A DNA stretch of 16,916 bases from an uncultured beta proteobacterium (GTDB lineage: Bacteria; Pseudomonadota; Gammaproteobacteria; Burkholderiales; Rhodocyclaceae): contig CAIZKA010000390.1 of the NCBI GenBank assembly GCA_903933395.1, positions 1 through 16,916 of the forward strand, in the 5' to 3' direction. The notes under the pieces were generated by a model. It had not been told where the DNA came from and searched no databases. It saw only the letters and a list, made by a program, of their open reading frames with translations. Of the stretch, positions 8,078-15,174 are shown piece after piece (the stretch's first letter is position 1; every line of letters starts with the position of its first letter). A program made the translations under genes and the position numbers.

Positions 8078-8266
8078 ATGTTCGATTCGCCGATGGAACA
8101 CTGCCAAGTCTGCGGGCAGATGATAGCGCTGGACCAGAGCAAGCCGGAGTGCGGACGCAGGAACGGATGCGCCACAGACACGGTATGCCCTCTGCAGAAG
8201 TATTTTGCCGGCATCGATTGCAGCGCTGGCCAGCCCAAGGAGAATCTGCGTGACAAAGAACAATGA
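8078..8266 (+). CDS. Small zinc-ribbon protein
   Basis: A 62-residue protein with Cys at 9, 12, 25, 31, 37 and 48. CxxCG at 9-13 is a zinc-knuckle signature, and Cys25, Cys31 and Cys37 could complete one or two metal sites. The sequence between (ALDQSKPEC, then VCPLQKYFAGID) looks structured rather than random. GAGG lies six bases before the ATG. No DNA-binding or catalytic domain is recognisable; small zinc ribbons of this size often act as protein adaptors, but nothing here proves that. A decayed copy with the same N-terminus and promoter sits at 4704. The 3' end overlaps the PilZ start by 17 bases, so both are translated from one transcript. Confidence 0.78.
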   Translation: MFDSPMEHCQVCGQMIALDQSKPECGRRNGCATDTVCPLQKYFAGIDCSAGQPKENLRDKEQ

Positions 8267-8618
8267 ACGCCGCAATTTCTGGCGCGCCGTATTTCATTCA
8301 CCGGTGCGCCTGACCACTCCTGACGGCGATGCCTATGCCCAACTTCTGGACATATCGCTAAAGGGTGCGCTGCTGGAAACCGGCAGCGGCTGGAACGGCA
8401 GGCCCGGCGAGGAATGCCAGCTGAGCCTCGAACTCGCACCGGACGTCACGATTTCCATGCGAACTACCGTAGTGCATGTGGAAGGGCCGCAGATCGGCTT
8501 GCGCTGCGCCAGCATCGACCTCGACAGCATCACGCATCTGCGCCGGCTGGTAGAACTCAACAGCGGCGATCCGGCGATTCTTGACCGGGAGTTTGGCAGT
8601 CTGGTCCGCGAGAGTTGA
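8250..8618 (+). CDS. PilZ-domain protein, probable c-di-GMP receptor
   Basis: A single-domain PilZ protein of 122 residues. Both c-di-GMP-binding motifs are present: RxxxR at residues 8-12 (RNFWR) and DxSxxG at 34-39 (DISLKG), followed by the beta-strands of the barrel. The start is the GTG at 8250, with AAGGAG at 8237-8242, seven bases upstream. A longer open frame begins at 8205, but it would lengthen the overlap with the zinc-ribbon gene and has no ribosome-binding site. Stand-alone PilZ proteins bind c-di-GMP and pass the signal to a partner; the overlapping zinc-ribbon protein is the obvious candidate, by context only. The GGDEF enzyme at 15175 could supply ligand. Confidence 0.85.
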   Translation: MTKNNERRNFWRAVFHSPVRLTTPDGDAYAQLLDISLKGALLETGSGWNGRPGEECQLSLELAPDVTISMRTTVVHVEGPQIGLRCASIDLDSITHLRRLVELNSGDPAILDREFGSLVRES

Positions 8619-8756
8619 AGCGCCGACAATAGTCGGCGGTGGCGCCGCGGTGATGCAGGCCGACGGCATCCCGGGCCTTCCAGCCCGGATCCGTGGTTGC
8701 CCCGTTCGCTGAGACCGGGGATATCGCGGCGGTTTCATTCAGGTGGATTACAGAGA

Positions 8757-10964
8757 ATGAGCGAAGTGATTTCCGTTGCTCGGCGCGACCTGATCGGCGA
8801 CGCCTGGGGCGGCCTTGCTGCGATGTTGGTGGCATTGCCCGCCGCAATCGCATTTGGCGTCACCATCTTTTCGCCCTTGGGCGGATCACTGGCCGCAGAA
8901 GGGGCGCTCGCCGGCATTCTTGGCGCCACCGCTCTCGGACTCATCGCGTCCGCCTTCGGTGGCAGTTCGCGGCTCATAACCGCCCCCTGCGCGCCTGCGG
9001 CGGCCGTGCTGTCCGCCCTTGCGGTGAGTTTCACCCAGCAGAGCATTCCCCCCGCTGCGGCAATTGTCCTGCTGAGCATGATCGGCCTGATTGCCGGCGC
9101 GATCCAGATCAGCCTCGGCCTGGTCGGCGTCGGCCGTCTGATCCGGTTCGTCCCCTATCCGGTGGTCAGTGGCTATCTGAGCGGCGTCGGCCTGATCATC
9201 ATCGGCAGCCAGATTCCGAAATTTCTGGGGGCGCCATCGGGCACAAGCCTGATCGATGCGCTGCAGACCCCGGCAGCGTGGGCGTGGCAGAGCATCGTCG
9301 TCGGCGTGGTGGTCGTTGCCGCGATGATGCTGACGCCTCGGCTGACACGTACCATCCCTGCCGCGATTCTTGCGCTGCTGGCCGGCATCGGCTGTTACCT
9401 GCTGCTTGGGCTCCTTGACCCGGCGCTGCTGAGTACCGACAACAATCCGCTGCTCGTCGGCACACTCACCGGCAGCGATGCAAGCCTGGCCGAATCAATC
9501 CGGCGCCACTGGCTCGCATTCAGCAGCCTTGCCCTCCGCGATATCGCCCAGGCTCTGGTGCCGGCCCTGACGCTGGCAGTCCTGCTTTCGATAGATACTT
9601 TGAAGACCTGCCTGGTCGTCGACGCCATGACAAACTCGCATCACGACTCGAATCGCGAGCTGGTTGGGCAGGGTCTGGGCAATGTTGCCTCCTCCCTGAT
9701 CGGGGGCATTCCCGGCGCGGGAACCATGGGCGCCTCGCTTCTCAACATTTCCGGCGGCGGCACGACAAAGCGTTCCGGCATGATCGCGGGCGCCCTTTCG
9801 CTGCTCGCTTTACTCGCCCTGGCGCCGCTGATCGCCTGGGTGCCGATCGCTGCACTGGCGGCAATCCTGATCGTCATCGGCTTGCGCATGATAGACCGGC
9901 ACAGCCTCAGCTTCTTTTTCACGCCTGCCACACGGCTGGACTTCATGGTCATCGTCGCCGTCATCCTGGTGGCGATCTTCGGCAACCTCATCGCGGCCTC
10001 CGGAGTCGGTGTCGCGCTGGCAATCATGCTGTTCCTTCGCGAACAGACAAAAAGCTCGGTGGTGCGCAACCGCATCGAGGGCGAGGAGATTGTTGTCCGC
10101 CGCGCGCGCACGCTGCATGACCCGGCGGAAATGGCGCACGAGGGAAGCGATGTCGTGGTCTTCGAGTTGCAGGGCAGCCTGTTCTTCGGCACCGCCAGCC
10201 AACTGCTTGCCGCACTGGAGCCGGAAACCGGCAGCCGCAAGTACGTCATCCTCAGCATGCGCCGCGTCCAGTCGCTTGACGTAACCGCGACACACGTGCT
10301 TGAACAGATAAAGGATCGACTCGAAGAAAATGATGGCTACCTGGTGTTCTGCGATATTCCCAGGGGGCTGCCCAGCGGCTTGAAGATGAAGCGATTCCTC
10401 AAGGACACCGGGGTGGTGCGCCCCACCAACAAGGCGTTCGCTTTCCGTCAGCTCGATGAAGCGCTTGAGTGGGTGGAGGCGCGAACCCTGGCGGAAGCCG
10501 CCGTCGGGCAACCGGAAACAACCGCGCTCGACTTGCGCGACATCCCGCTCCTTGCCGGCCACGGCGAAGATGCCCTGCGCGCGCTGGAAGGCGCCATCGA
10601 GATGCGCACCGTCAAGGCCGGCAAGAAGGTGTTCAAGGCTGGTACGGCTAGCGACGAGCTGTTCGTGGTACGACGTGGCCTGGTGAAAGTCACCCTGTCG
10701 ATTCACAAGAAGGAAAGCTACCACCTGGCCACCGGCGGTCCCGGCGATATCATCGGCGGCATGGGATTTCTTGACGCCATGAACCACGCCGCCGATGCGC
10801 TGGCGCTCACCGATACCGAGCTCTATGTGCTTTCGCACAGAAATTTCCTCGAGCTGACCGAGCACCATCGCGCCCTTGCCCTGGCGATTGTCGAGAACAT
10901 AGCGCGCAGCCTCGGCGACCGGCTGCGCGGGACCATTGCGGAAATCCAGTCGCTGCGTGGTTGA
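8757..10964 (+). CDS. SulP-family anion transporter with STAS and cNMP-binding-like domains
   Basis: A 735-residue inner-membrane protein of the SulP family (sulfate, bicarbonate or other anion transport). The membrane domain spans about residues 10-430 with many hydrophobic helices and the SulP-typical start DAWGGLAAMLVALPAAIAFG. A STAS domain follows (about 455-560, FFGTASQLL and YVILSMRRVQSLD), then a cyclic-nucleotide-binding-like domain (about 600-720, KVFKAGTASDELFVVRRGLV). In the latter, the phosphate-binding cassette reads GDIIGGMGFLDAMNHAAD: Gly668 stands where cAMP receptors have Glu, and His677 is at the Arg position, so canonical cAMP binding is doubtful. The ATG at 8757 (AGGTGG ten bases upstream) is preferred to an upstream in-frame start at 8697. 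The substrate cannot be deduced. The last codons recur as a decayed copy at 12811. Confidence 0.92.
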   Translation: MSEVISVARRDLIGDAWGGLAAMLVALPAAIAFGVTIFSPLGGSLAAEGALAGILGATALGLIASAFGGSSRLITAPCAPAAAVLSALAVSFTQQSIPPAAAIVLLSMIGLIAGAIQISLGLVGVGRLIRFVPYPVVSGYLSGVGLIIIGSQIPKFLGAPSGTSLIDALQTPAAWAWQSIVVGVVVVAAMMLTPRLTRTIPAAILALLAGIGCYLLLGLLDPALLSTDNNPLLVGTLTGSDASLAESIRRHWLAFSSLALRDIAQALVPALTLAVLLSIDTLKTCLVVDAMTNSHHDSNRELVGQGLGNVASSLIGGIPGAGTMGASLLNISGGGTTKRSGMIAGALSLLALLALAPLIAWVPIAALAAILIVIGLRMIDRHSLSFFFTPATRLDFMVIVAVILVAIFGNLIAASGVGVALAIMLFLREQTKSSVVRNRIEGEEIVVRRARTLHDPAEMAHEGSDVVVFELQGSLFFGTASQLLAALEPETGSRKYVILSMRRVQSLDVTATHVLEQIKDRLEENDGYLVFCDIPRGLPSGLKMKRFLKDTGVVRPTNKAFAFRQLDEALEWVEARTLAEAAVGQPETTALDLRDIPLLAGHGEDALRALEGAIEMRTVKAGKKVFKAGTASDELFVVRRGLVKVTLSIHKKESYHLATGGPGDIIGGMGFLDAMNHAADALALTDTELYVLSHRNFLELTEHHRALALAIVENIARSLGDRLRGTIAEIQSLRG

Positions 10965-10976
10965 ACATGGCGCGGC
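10929..10976 (+). repeat. Direct repeat, left copy (SulP gene end)
   Basis: The last eleven sense codons of the SulP gene, its stop and the following 12 bases match 12811-12858 at 41 of 48 positions without gaps. After a 9-base indel similarity continues (10986-10998 against 12859-12871, 11 of 13). Counted by eye from the sequence. Confidence 0.8.
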
Positions 10977-11185
10977 AATGCTGCTGGCACCGAGACCGTG
11001 ATGTTGGTGATGAAGACAAGGGTGCCGCCGCTAGCCAACCGGTACGTAGCGATGTCTTGGCACGTATTCTGCATTAATGTCATCAAGCACCTCAAAATTT
11101 GGTGCGAAGGGACCGTTAACCCAGTTCTTCAGATTGATCTTGCCGCCAGTAGTGGATAAAGCGGCATTCTTTGCCGGAGATTCCG

Positions 11186-11551
11186 ATGCGAAAAGCCAGT
11201 TCGAGACAAACAGCAGTTCTTCCTCTTGGTATCAAGAATAGAGTAATAACAGAATTGCCAGCCTTGGTTGCCCTGACTGCAATCGGTGAGCCCTGGTTTT
11301 CGGAACAACATCAGTCTGATCTGCTTGTCGTAGCACTTGTTGTTCGCGAGTTGGCCGCGGCAGAAAGTCTTCAAGCGCAGTGCGCAGCCGAGTTGCAGCG
11401 CCTGTGTGAGCAAGTCATCACCGCCGAAAACAGAGTTGAGATTGCCGTGAATCTTGCCGAGTGTCTGCCCTGGTTACAGGTACAGCCAAACTTCCAAATC
11501 GAGCAGAGCCTGAAGGCCGTGGCTGCCCGGCATTTGGCCCGCGCTGCGTAG
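11186..11551 (+). CDS. Unknown 121-residue protein
   Basis: Not recognised. The product is 121 residues, rich in Ala, Leu, Glu and Gln, and predicted mostly helical (VVALVVRELAAAESLQAQC, AAELQRLCEQVI). It has two Cys in the helical part, no signal peptide and no obvious membrane span. The ATG at 11186 has GGAG six bases upstream; a TTG five codons earlier (11171) is the alternative start. It lies inside the stretch bracketed by the SulP-end direct repeats, 514 bases upstream of the ParA-type gene. Codon choice looks less GC3-biased near its start than in the neighbours, which would suit acquired DNA, but this is a visual impression. Confidence 0.5.
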   Translation: MRKASSRQTAVLPLGIKNRVITELPALVALTAIGEPWFSEQHQSDLLVVALVVRELAAAESLQAQCAAELQRLCEQVITAENRVEIAVNLAECLPWLQVQPNFQIEQSLKAVAARHLARAA

Positions 11552-12065
11552 GTTGGTCCAGCGGCCTCCGGCACCCCTGCCGTATCGTCTGGCGCGGGCG
11601 CGTCCCGATTGCCGCTTCATGGGCGTCGAGCACGCTCTGCGGCCTTGGGCCTGGCTTCGCTGTCGCCGTCTGACCAACGTCCAGATTCATTTCGACAATT
11701 TCCGGGCCAATCCTTTTGGAGGCTGCTCGCTCGTCCATGCTTTTCGCGCACCGGCCCCCGTGCAACGGCTGTCGCTCAAGACCCGGGCCGAGATGAAGGC
11801 AGATGCGCGACTGGTCAGCAAAAGCTTCATCATTCCTGACATCCGGCCCGAAAGCACCGTCGAGGTGGCCGATCGCCGAGGAACCTGCCCGTGTCTCTAC
11901 CGGCCGGCGGGCTGAATATCGCCAGATACCGCCCCGACCCTGAAGGGACCGGGACATAAACGCGGCGTTTGCCTCGCAATTGCGGCCATCGAAGGCGCTG
12001 TCCATGCCCAATAATCCCCCTCAGACTGACCCCGGCTACGCGCCGGGATCGACGAGGAGTCACAC
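11552..12065. other. Gene-free stretch upstream of the ParA-type gene
   Basis: About 510 bases without a convincing gene. Open frames exist on plus (11553-11915) and minus (11418-12011), but they lack ribosome-binding sites, are rich in Arg/Pro/Gly, and overlap one another as antisense shadows do. Possibly the remains of a lost gene. The last part contains a short perfect hairpin (12031-12047) just before the Shine-Dalgarno of the next gene. Confidence 0.45.
12031..12047 (+). promoter_or_regulatory. Hairpin next to ParA Shine-Dalgarno
   Basis: CCCGGC and GCCGGG form a perfect 6-bp stem around the loop TACGC, ending a few bases before GAGGAG of the ParA-type gene. It could modulate translation or be the base of a leader structure. 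Role inferred only from position. Confidence 0.3.
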
Positions 12066-12743
12066 ATGGCCGACATCATCTGCGTCATCGGCAACAAGGG
12101 CGGCACCGGCAAGACCACGATTTCCCACATGCTATGCCATGGCATGGGCCTGCTCGGACAACGCTCGGTCTGCGTGCTCACTGATAGCGGTCGCGAGCCT
12201 CTGGACCCGAGCGGCCGCCGCTATCTGGTCGCCGACGCCCGTTCGCGCGAGGCGCTGAGCAAGGTGACCAGCAAGATCCGCTCGCTCAAGGCGTGGATGG
12301 GGATCATCGACGGCGGCGGCAATCGCACCGAGATGGACCGCGATCTCTACAGCATGGCCGATCTGGTGCTGCTGCCGTTTCGCGATTCGCACGAGGATAT
12401 CCGCACCGTGATCCGCGATCTGGAAATGTTCCCGCGAGCCTATGCGATCCCGTCGCAGTGGCCCACCAATGTCTGGCAGCGCGATGCTGCGGAAAGGACC
12501 GTCGACGAATTCCTTGCCCGCTTCGGTAACCGCATTCTTTCACCGGTAGTCGCAATCTCTGCCAGCAAGCACCTGCTGCAGAAAACCATTCCCGGCAACC
12601 TGCCCTCGCCACTGGCCAACGCCAGTCGCGGCATCGCCCGTCAGGTGCTGGATCTGCTGCAGATATCCTTCGCCGACGAGGAAGATCGCGCCGACGAAGA
12701 TACGGTTGCTCGAGCGGTCAGCGGCCCCCGGTCGTTTCGATGA
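12066..12743 (+). CDS. Orphan ParA/MinD-type ATPase
   Basis: A 225-residue P-loop ATPase of the ParA/MinD class, which positions or segregates cargo such as plasmids, chemoreceptors or microcompartments by ATP-driven dimerisation. The deviant Walker A motif NKGGTGKTT begins at residue 10, with signature Lys11 and P-loop Lys16. A Walker B-like IIDGGGN sits around Asp82, and LTD at 38-40 may serve as the switch Asp. There is no N-terminal helix-turn-helix, so it resembles the short ParA type. GAGGAG lies seven bases before the ATG. No parB-like gene or set of centromere-like repeats is seen nearby, so its cargo and partner are unknown. It lies within the islet bracketed by the SulP-end repeats. 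Confidence 0.85.
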   Translation: MADIICVIGNKGGTGKTTISHMLCHGMGLLGQRSVCVLTDSGREPLDPSGRRYLVADARSREALSKVTSKIRSLKAWMGIIDGGGNRTEMDRDLYSMADLVLLPFRDSHEDIRTVIRDLEMFPRAYAIPSQWPTNVWQRDAAERTVDEFLARFGNRILSPVVAISASKHLLQKTIPGNLPSPLANASRGIARQVLDLLQISFADEEDRADEDTVARAVSGPRSFR

Positions 12744-12810
12744 GGATGGCGGCCTGAGAGATCGTTACTGGCACCGCTTGCGGCCCGCCAGCAGGGTGAC
12801 TTCCCGCTGT

Positions 12811-12871
12811 GGGACCATTGCGAAAATCCGGTCCCCGCATGATTGAGCATGGCGCGGCGGCACCGTGGCCG
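12811..12871 (+). pseudogene. Decayed copy of the SulP gene 3' end (right direct repeat)
   Basis: Positions 12811-12858 match 10929-10976 (41 of 48). In the SulP frame it reads GTIAKIRSPHD-stop against GTIAEIQSLRG-stop. Five of the six differences in the coding part change the amino acid, so the copy is not under protein-level selection. Weaker similarity may reach upstream to about 12780 and continues downstream to 12871 after an indel. The rest of a cNMP-like domain is not visible upstream. Confidence 0.7.
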
Positions 12872-12924
12872 GGCGTTGTGGTCCGGCCGCACCGGCCCCG
12901 ATCAGCAGCGGGGTGCGGTCACAA

Positions 12925-13173
12925 CTAGGGCGGTGCGGGCTTGCCGGTGGTACTGAAGACACGTCTGGCAGCGGTCACCAGGATAAACAAGTCCCGGGCC
13001 GACATGTCGGGAAATTGCTCATGCAGCGCGACATGCGCCAGGTGCTCGTGGGGCCGGCCATCCCAGCTATTGGCAGGATCAAAAAAAGGCAGAAGCACCT
13101 CATACGCTTCAGCAAAAATCGTCCGTAACTGCGGGTTGCTGCGGCGATCTTCGCCGGTAGCGGGGTCTGTCAT
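12925..13173 (-). CDS. Small conserved-looking protein, unknown function
   Basis: An 82-residue soluble protein with no recognised domain name. The middle (AYEVLLPFFDPANSWDG) and the C-terminal helix (HEQFPDMSARDLFILVTAARR) look like a folded, helical small protein, and codon use is like that of real neighbours. AGG lies about ten bases before the ATG at 13173. It follows the metallo-beta-lactamase gene on the same strand after 92 bases and may be the last gene of the HDOD-hydrolase unit. No signal peptide or membrane segment. Confidence 0.6.
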   Translation of the reverse strand: MTDPATGEDRRSNPQLRTIFAEAYEVLLPFFDPANSWDGRPHEHLAHVALHEQFPDMSARDLFILVTAARRVFSTTGKPAPP

Positions 13174-13265
13174 GGTCGGTTTACCTGTTCAATCGCAATC
13201 ATCATTTCAATCCCCTGCGCCACCGGGTCTGCGCAAGACGCAGGAAGGCGCAGCCGATCGCCGCA

Positions 13266-14156
13266 CTAAAGAACCAGTTCCAGCCCTTCGCGGGCGAGCA
13301 GAGTCGCGGCCGCACCGTCACCGGCGCGGCCAGACCCTTCCAGTGCGAGCGCAAAGGCGCGCTCCAGATCGTCATCCGAACGCAAGGGCTCGTGGTGGGT
13401 ACATACCAGTTGCTTCACACCGAGCCGGGTCGCCCAGGCCATGTTCCCCTCCAGCGTTCCATGCCCCCAGCCAATCCGGGTCGAATACTCGGCGGCCGTG
13501 TAGGAACTGTCGGCGATCAGCACATCAAGCCCGGCCAGAGCCGCGTCGAGTTGCGCCTGCTGCAGGTCGACGATCTGCTGAAACTCGCCGTAGCCCTCGT
13601 CCTGCGGGGAGTAGATATTCGGCCACGGCTCGTGGTCCCCGGTAAAAAACACCGACTTGCCGTTGCAGTCGATGCGATAGCCGAAATTGACCACCGGGTG
13701 ATTGAGCATGAGCGGCGTTACCGTGGCGTCCCCCACGGTAACCGGTACGCCGATGCTCAGTGTCGCGTACTCGATATTGCCCCGCATTTCCGCCTCACGC
13801 ACCGGAAAATAGCTGTACTGCAACTGCACATCGATGATCTGGTCGATGCCTCGTCCGGCAACCACGTCGTAGCCGCCGTGGATGCGTACCGAATTGCCGG
13901 GGATGTACAGCGGGGCAAAGAAAGGCAAGCCTTGAATGTGATCCCAATGCGTGTGCGTCATGAAAACATTGGCCCGCACCGGCAGATGCTTCAGCAGTTC
14001 CTGCCCCAGAGGAAATATTCCGGTACCGCCATCAAGAATGATGAGCGAACCATCGTCGCTGCGCACTTCGATGCACGTCGTATTGCCGCCGTACCGCATG
14101 GTATGCGGGCCCGGCGACGGAATCGATCCGCGCACGCCCCAGAAACGCACCTTCAT
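13266..14156 (-). CDS. Metallo-beta-lactamase-fold hydrolase
   Basis: A 296-residue MBL-fold metallohydrolase. The metal motif THTHWDH gives His68, His70, Asp72 and His73; further ligands are offered by FFTGDHEPW (Asp), GWGHGT and CTHHEPL. The N-terminal VRFWGVRGSIPSPG with YGGNT is typical of a broad MBL subgroup related to cyclic-nucleotide phosphodiesterases and PhnP-like enzymes, so a phosphodiester substrate is plausible but unproven. The ATG at 14156, preceded by AAGG eight bases away, is preferred to the in-frame start nine codons upstream (14183), which would overlap the HDOD gene. It begins 10 bases after the HDOD stop, so the two are almost certainly co-transcribed. No signal peptide: a cytoplasmic enzyme. 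Confidence 0.9.
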   Translation of the reverse strand: MKVRFWGVRGSIPSPGPHTMRYGGNTTCIEVRSDDGSLIILDGGTGIFPLGQELLKHLPVRANVFMTHTHWDHIQGLPFFAPLYIPGNSVRIHGGYDVVAGRGIDQIIDVQLQYSYFPVREAEMRGNIEYATLSIGVPVTVGDATVTPLMLNHPVVNFGYRIDCNGKSVFFTGDHEPWPNIYSPQDEGYGEFQQIVDLQQAQLDAALAGLDVLIADSSYTAAEYSTRIGWGHGTLEGNMAWATRLGVKQLVCTHHEPLRSDDDLERAFALALEGSGRAGDGAAATLLAREGLELVL

Positions 14157-14166
14157 TGATTCGCCT

Positions 14167-15036
14167 TCACTGTTCTTTGCCAACCTGGGCGAACATCATG
14201 GCATCTTCAGCAATCTTGTCCAGCGAACCGAGTTTCACGATTATCACTTCCATGTCATCACCGAAGCGCAGCGGGGCTGCCGGCGCCTCGGTTGCGCGCC
14301 AGGGATTGCCGCTGTCACCGATCTCGCGCAAGCGAACCACCTGATCCGCCACCCGCAGACAATCCATCATGGCGGAGGGTTCGGCGAGAGGATTGTGATG
14401 ATCGCGAATACAGTCCACCAGTTCCCCGGAAAACGCCCAGCGCTTGGCCAGAAGTGCGCCTGCCAGGCCGTGATCGACGCCGATCACGGCTTTCTCGGCC
14501 TGATGCAGAGGTAACGCATGTTCGACGGCATGGCTCAGCGCATCGTGAAACTCGGCCGGCAGAAACTGCGCAAATACGACCTTGCCGAAATCGTGCAGCA
14601 GCCCGGCAATGTAGCAGTCGCCGGGATCGGCCTCGCCCCGGGCGGACTGGGTCGCCAGCTGCCGCGCGGTACCGGCAACGACCAGGGAATGCAGCAGATA
14701 ACGCTGAATATCGAAACCCGCCGTGTTCATGCGCGGCAATATGCCCGCCGCCGCAAAGCCGAGCGCCAGATTCTTGATCGTATTGATGCCAAGATAAACC
14801 ACCGACTGGCCGACCGAGGTGATCCGGGAAGGCAGACTGTAGTATGCCGAATTGATTATCTTGAGAATCTTCACGGTCATCACCGGATCCTTTTCGATCA
14901 CGGCGACCACTTCCTTGGGGCGGCAATTGATATCGCGCGTGAGTTCGAGAATTTTCTGAACGCTGCGCGGAAACGCCGGCATGCGCTCGACGGCCGCGCC
15001 CAGTTTGCGTTCGAGTTCGGGAGTCAGTGCGCTCAA
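14167..15036 (-). CDS. HDOD-domain signalling protein with HD pair retained
   Basis: A 289-residue HDOD protein. The HDOD pattern is clear: IEKDPVMTVKILKIINSAYY at 47-66, ITSVGQSVVYLG at 72-83, and GLLHDFGK at 145-152, where His148-Asp149 keep the HD dyad unlike the protein at 4869. A Val/Leu-rich C-terminal helix follows. The reading frame has no ATG near the fold; the start is taken as the TTG at 15036 with GAGG eight bases upstream, because the nearby ATG at 15050 is in another frame and stops after five codons. The MBL-fold gene follows after 10 bases. HDOD proteins usually work through protein contacts in stress, motility or cyclic-nucleotide signalling; the exact role here is unknown. 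Confidence 0.88.
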   Translation of the reverse strand: MSALTPELERKLGAAVERMPAFPRSVQKILELTRDINCRPKEVVAVIEKDPVMTVKILKIINSAYYSLPSRITSVGQSVVYLGINTIKNLALGFAAAGILPRMNTAGFDIQRYLLHSLVVAGTARQLATQSARGEADPGDCYIAGLLHDFGKVVFAQFLPAEFHDALSHAVEHALPLHQAEKAVIGVDHGLAGALLAKRWAFSGELVDCIRDHHNPLAEPSAMMDCLRVADQVVRLREIGDSGNPWRATEAPAAPLRFGDDMEVIIVKLGSLDKIAEDAMMFAQVGKEQ

Positions 15037-15138
15037 TCAGGCGTCCTCATGGGCGCTGATTATACGGCCCGAATCAGTTGAAACATCCCAACCACCCTCT
15101 CGCGGATTCTCTGCTCGCGCATCACATGTCAATCCCGC

Positions 15139-15144
15139 TAGAAT
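15139..15144 (+). promoter_or_regulatory. Putative -10 box of the hemerythrin-GGDEF gene
   Basis: TAGAAT matches five of six bases of the sigma70 -10 consensus and lies 30 bases before the ATG at 15175. No good -35 hexamer is evident at normal spacing. The divergent HDOD gene must have its own promoter in the same 138-base gap. Confidence 0.35.
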
Positions 15145-15174
15145 CGCCCCTTGCCCACAGTCAGGAAGCAATTC

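Noticed and set aside
9810..10868. 352-codon minus-strand open frame inside the SulP gene
   Set aside because: His/Asp/Gln-rich antisense shadow of a clear SulP-STAS-cNMP coding sequence.
10986..11026. GGCACC/GGTGCC inverted repeat after the SulP gene as a terminator
   Set aside because: Loop of 29 bases and no U-tract; too weak to call.
11553..11915. Plus-strand 120-codon open frame
   Set aside because: Composition is like random GC-rich DNA in its first half and no family is recognised. The second half could be a gene remnant but this cannot be shown.
11418..12011. Minus-strand 197-codon open frame across the unknown gene and the gap
   Set aside because: Rich in Arg, Pro and Gly, no ribosome-binding site, overlaps the better-supported 11186 gene; probably an antisense shadow.
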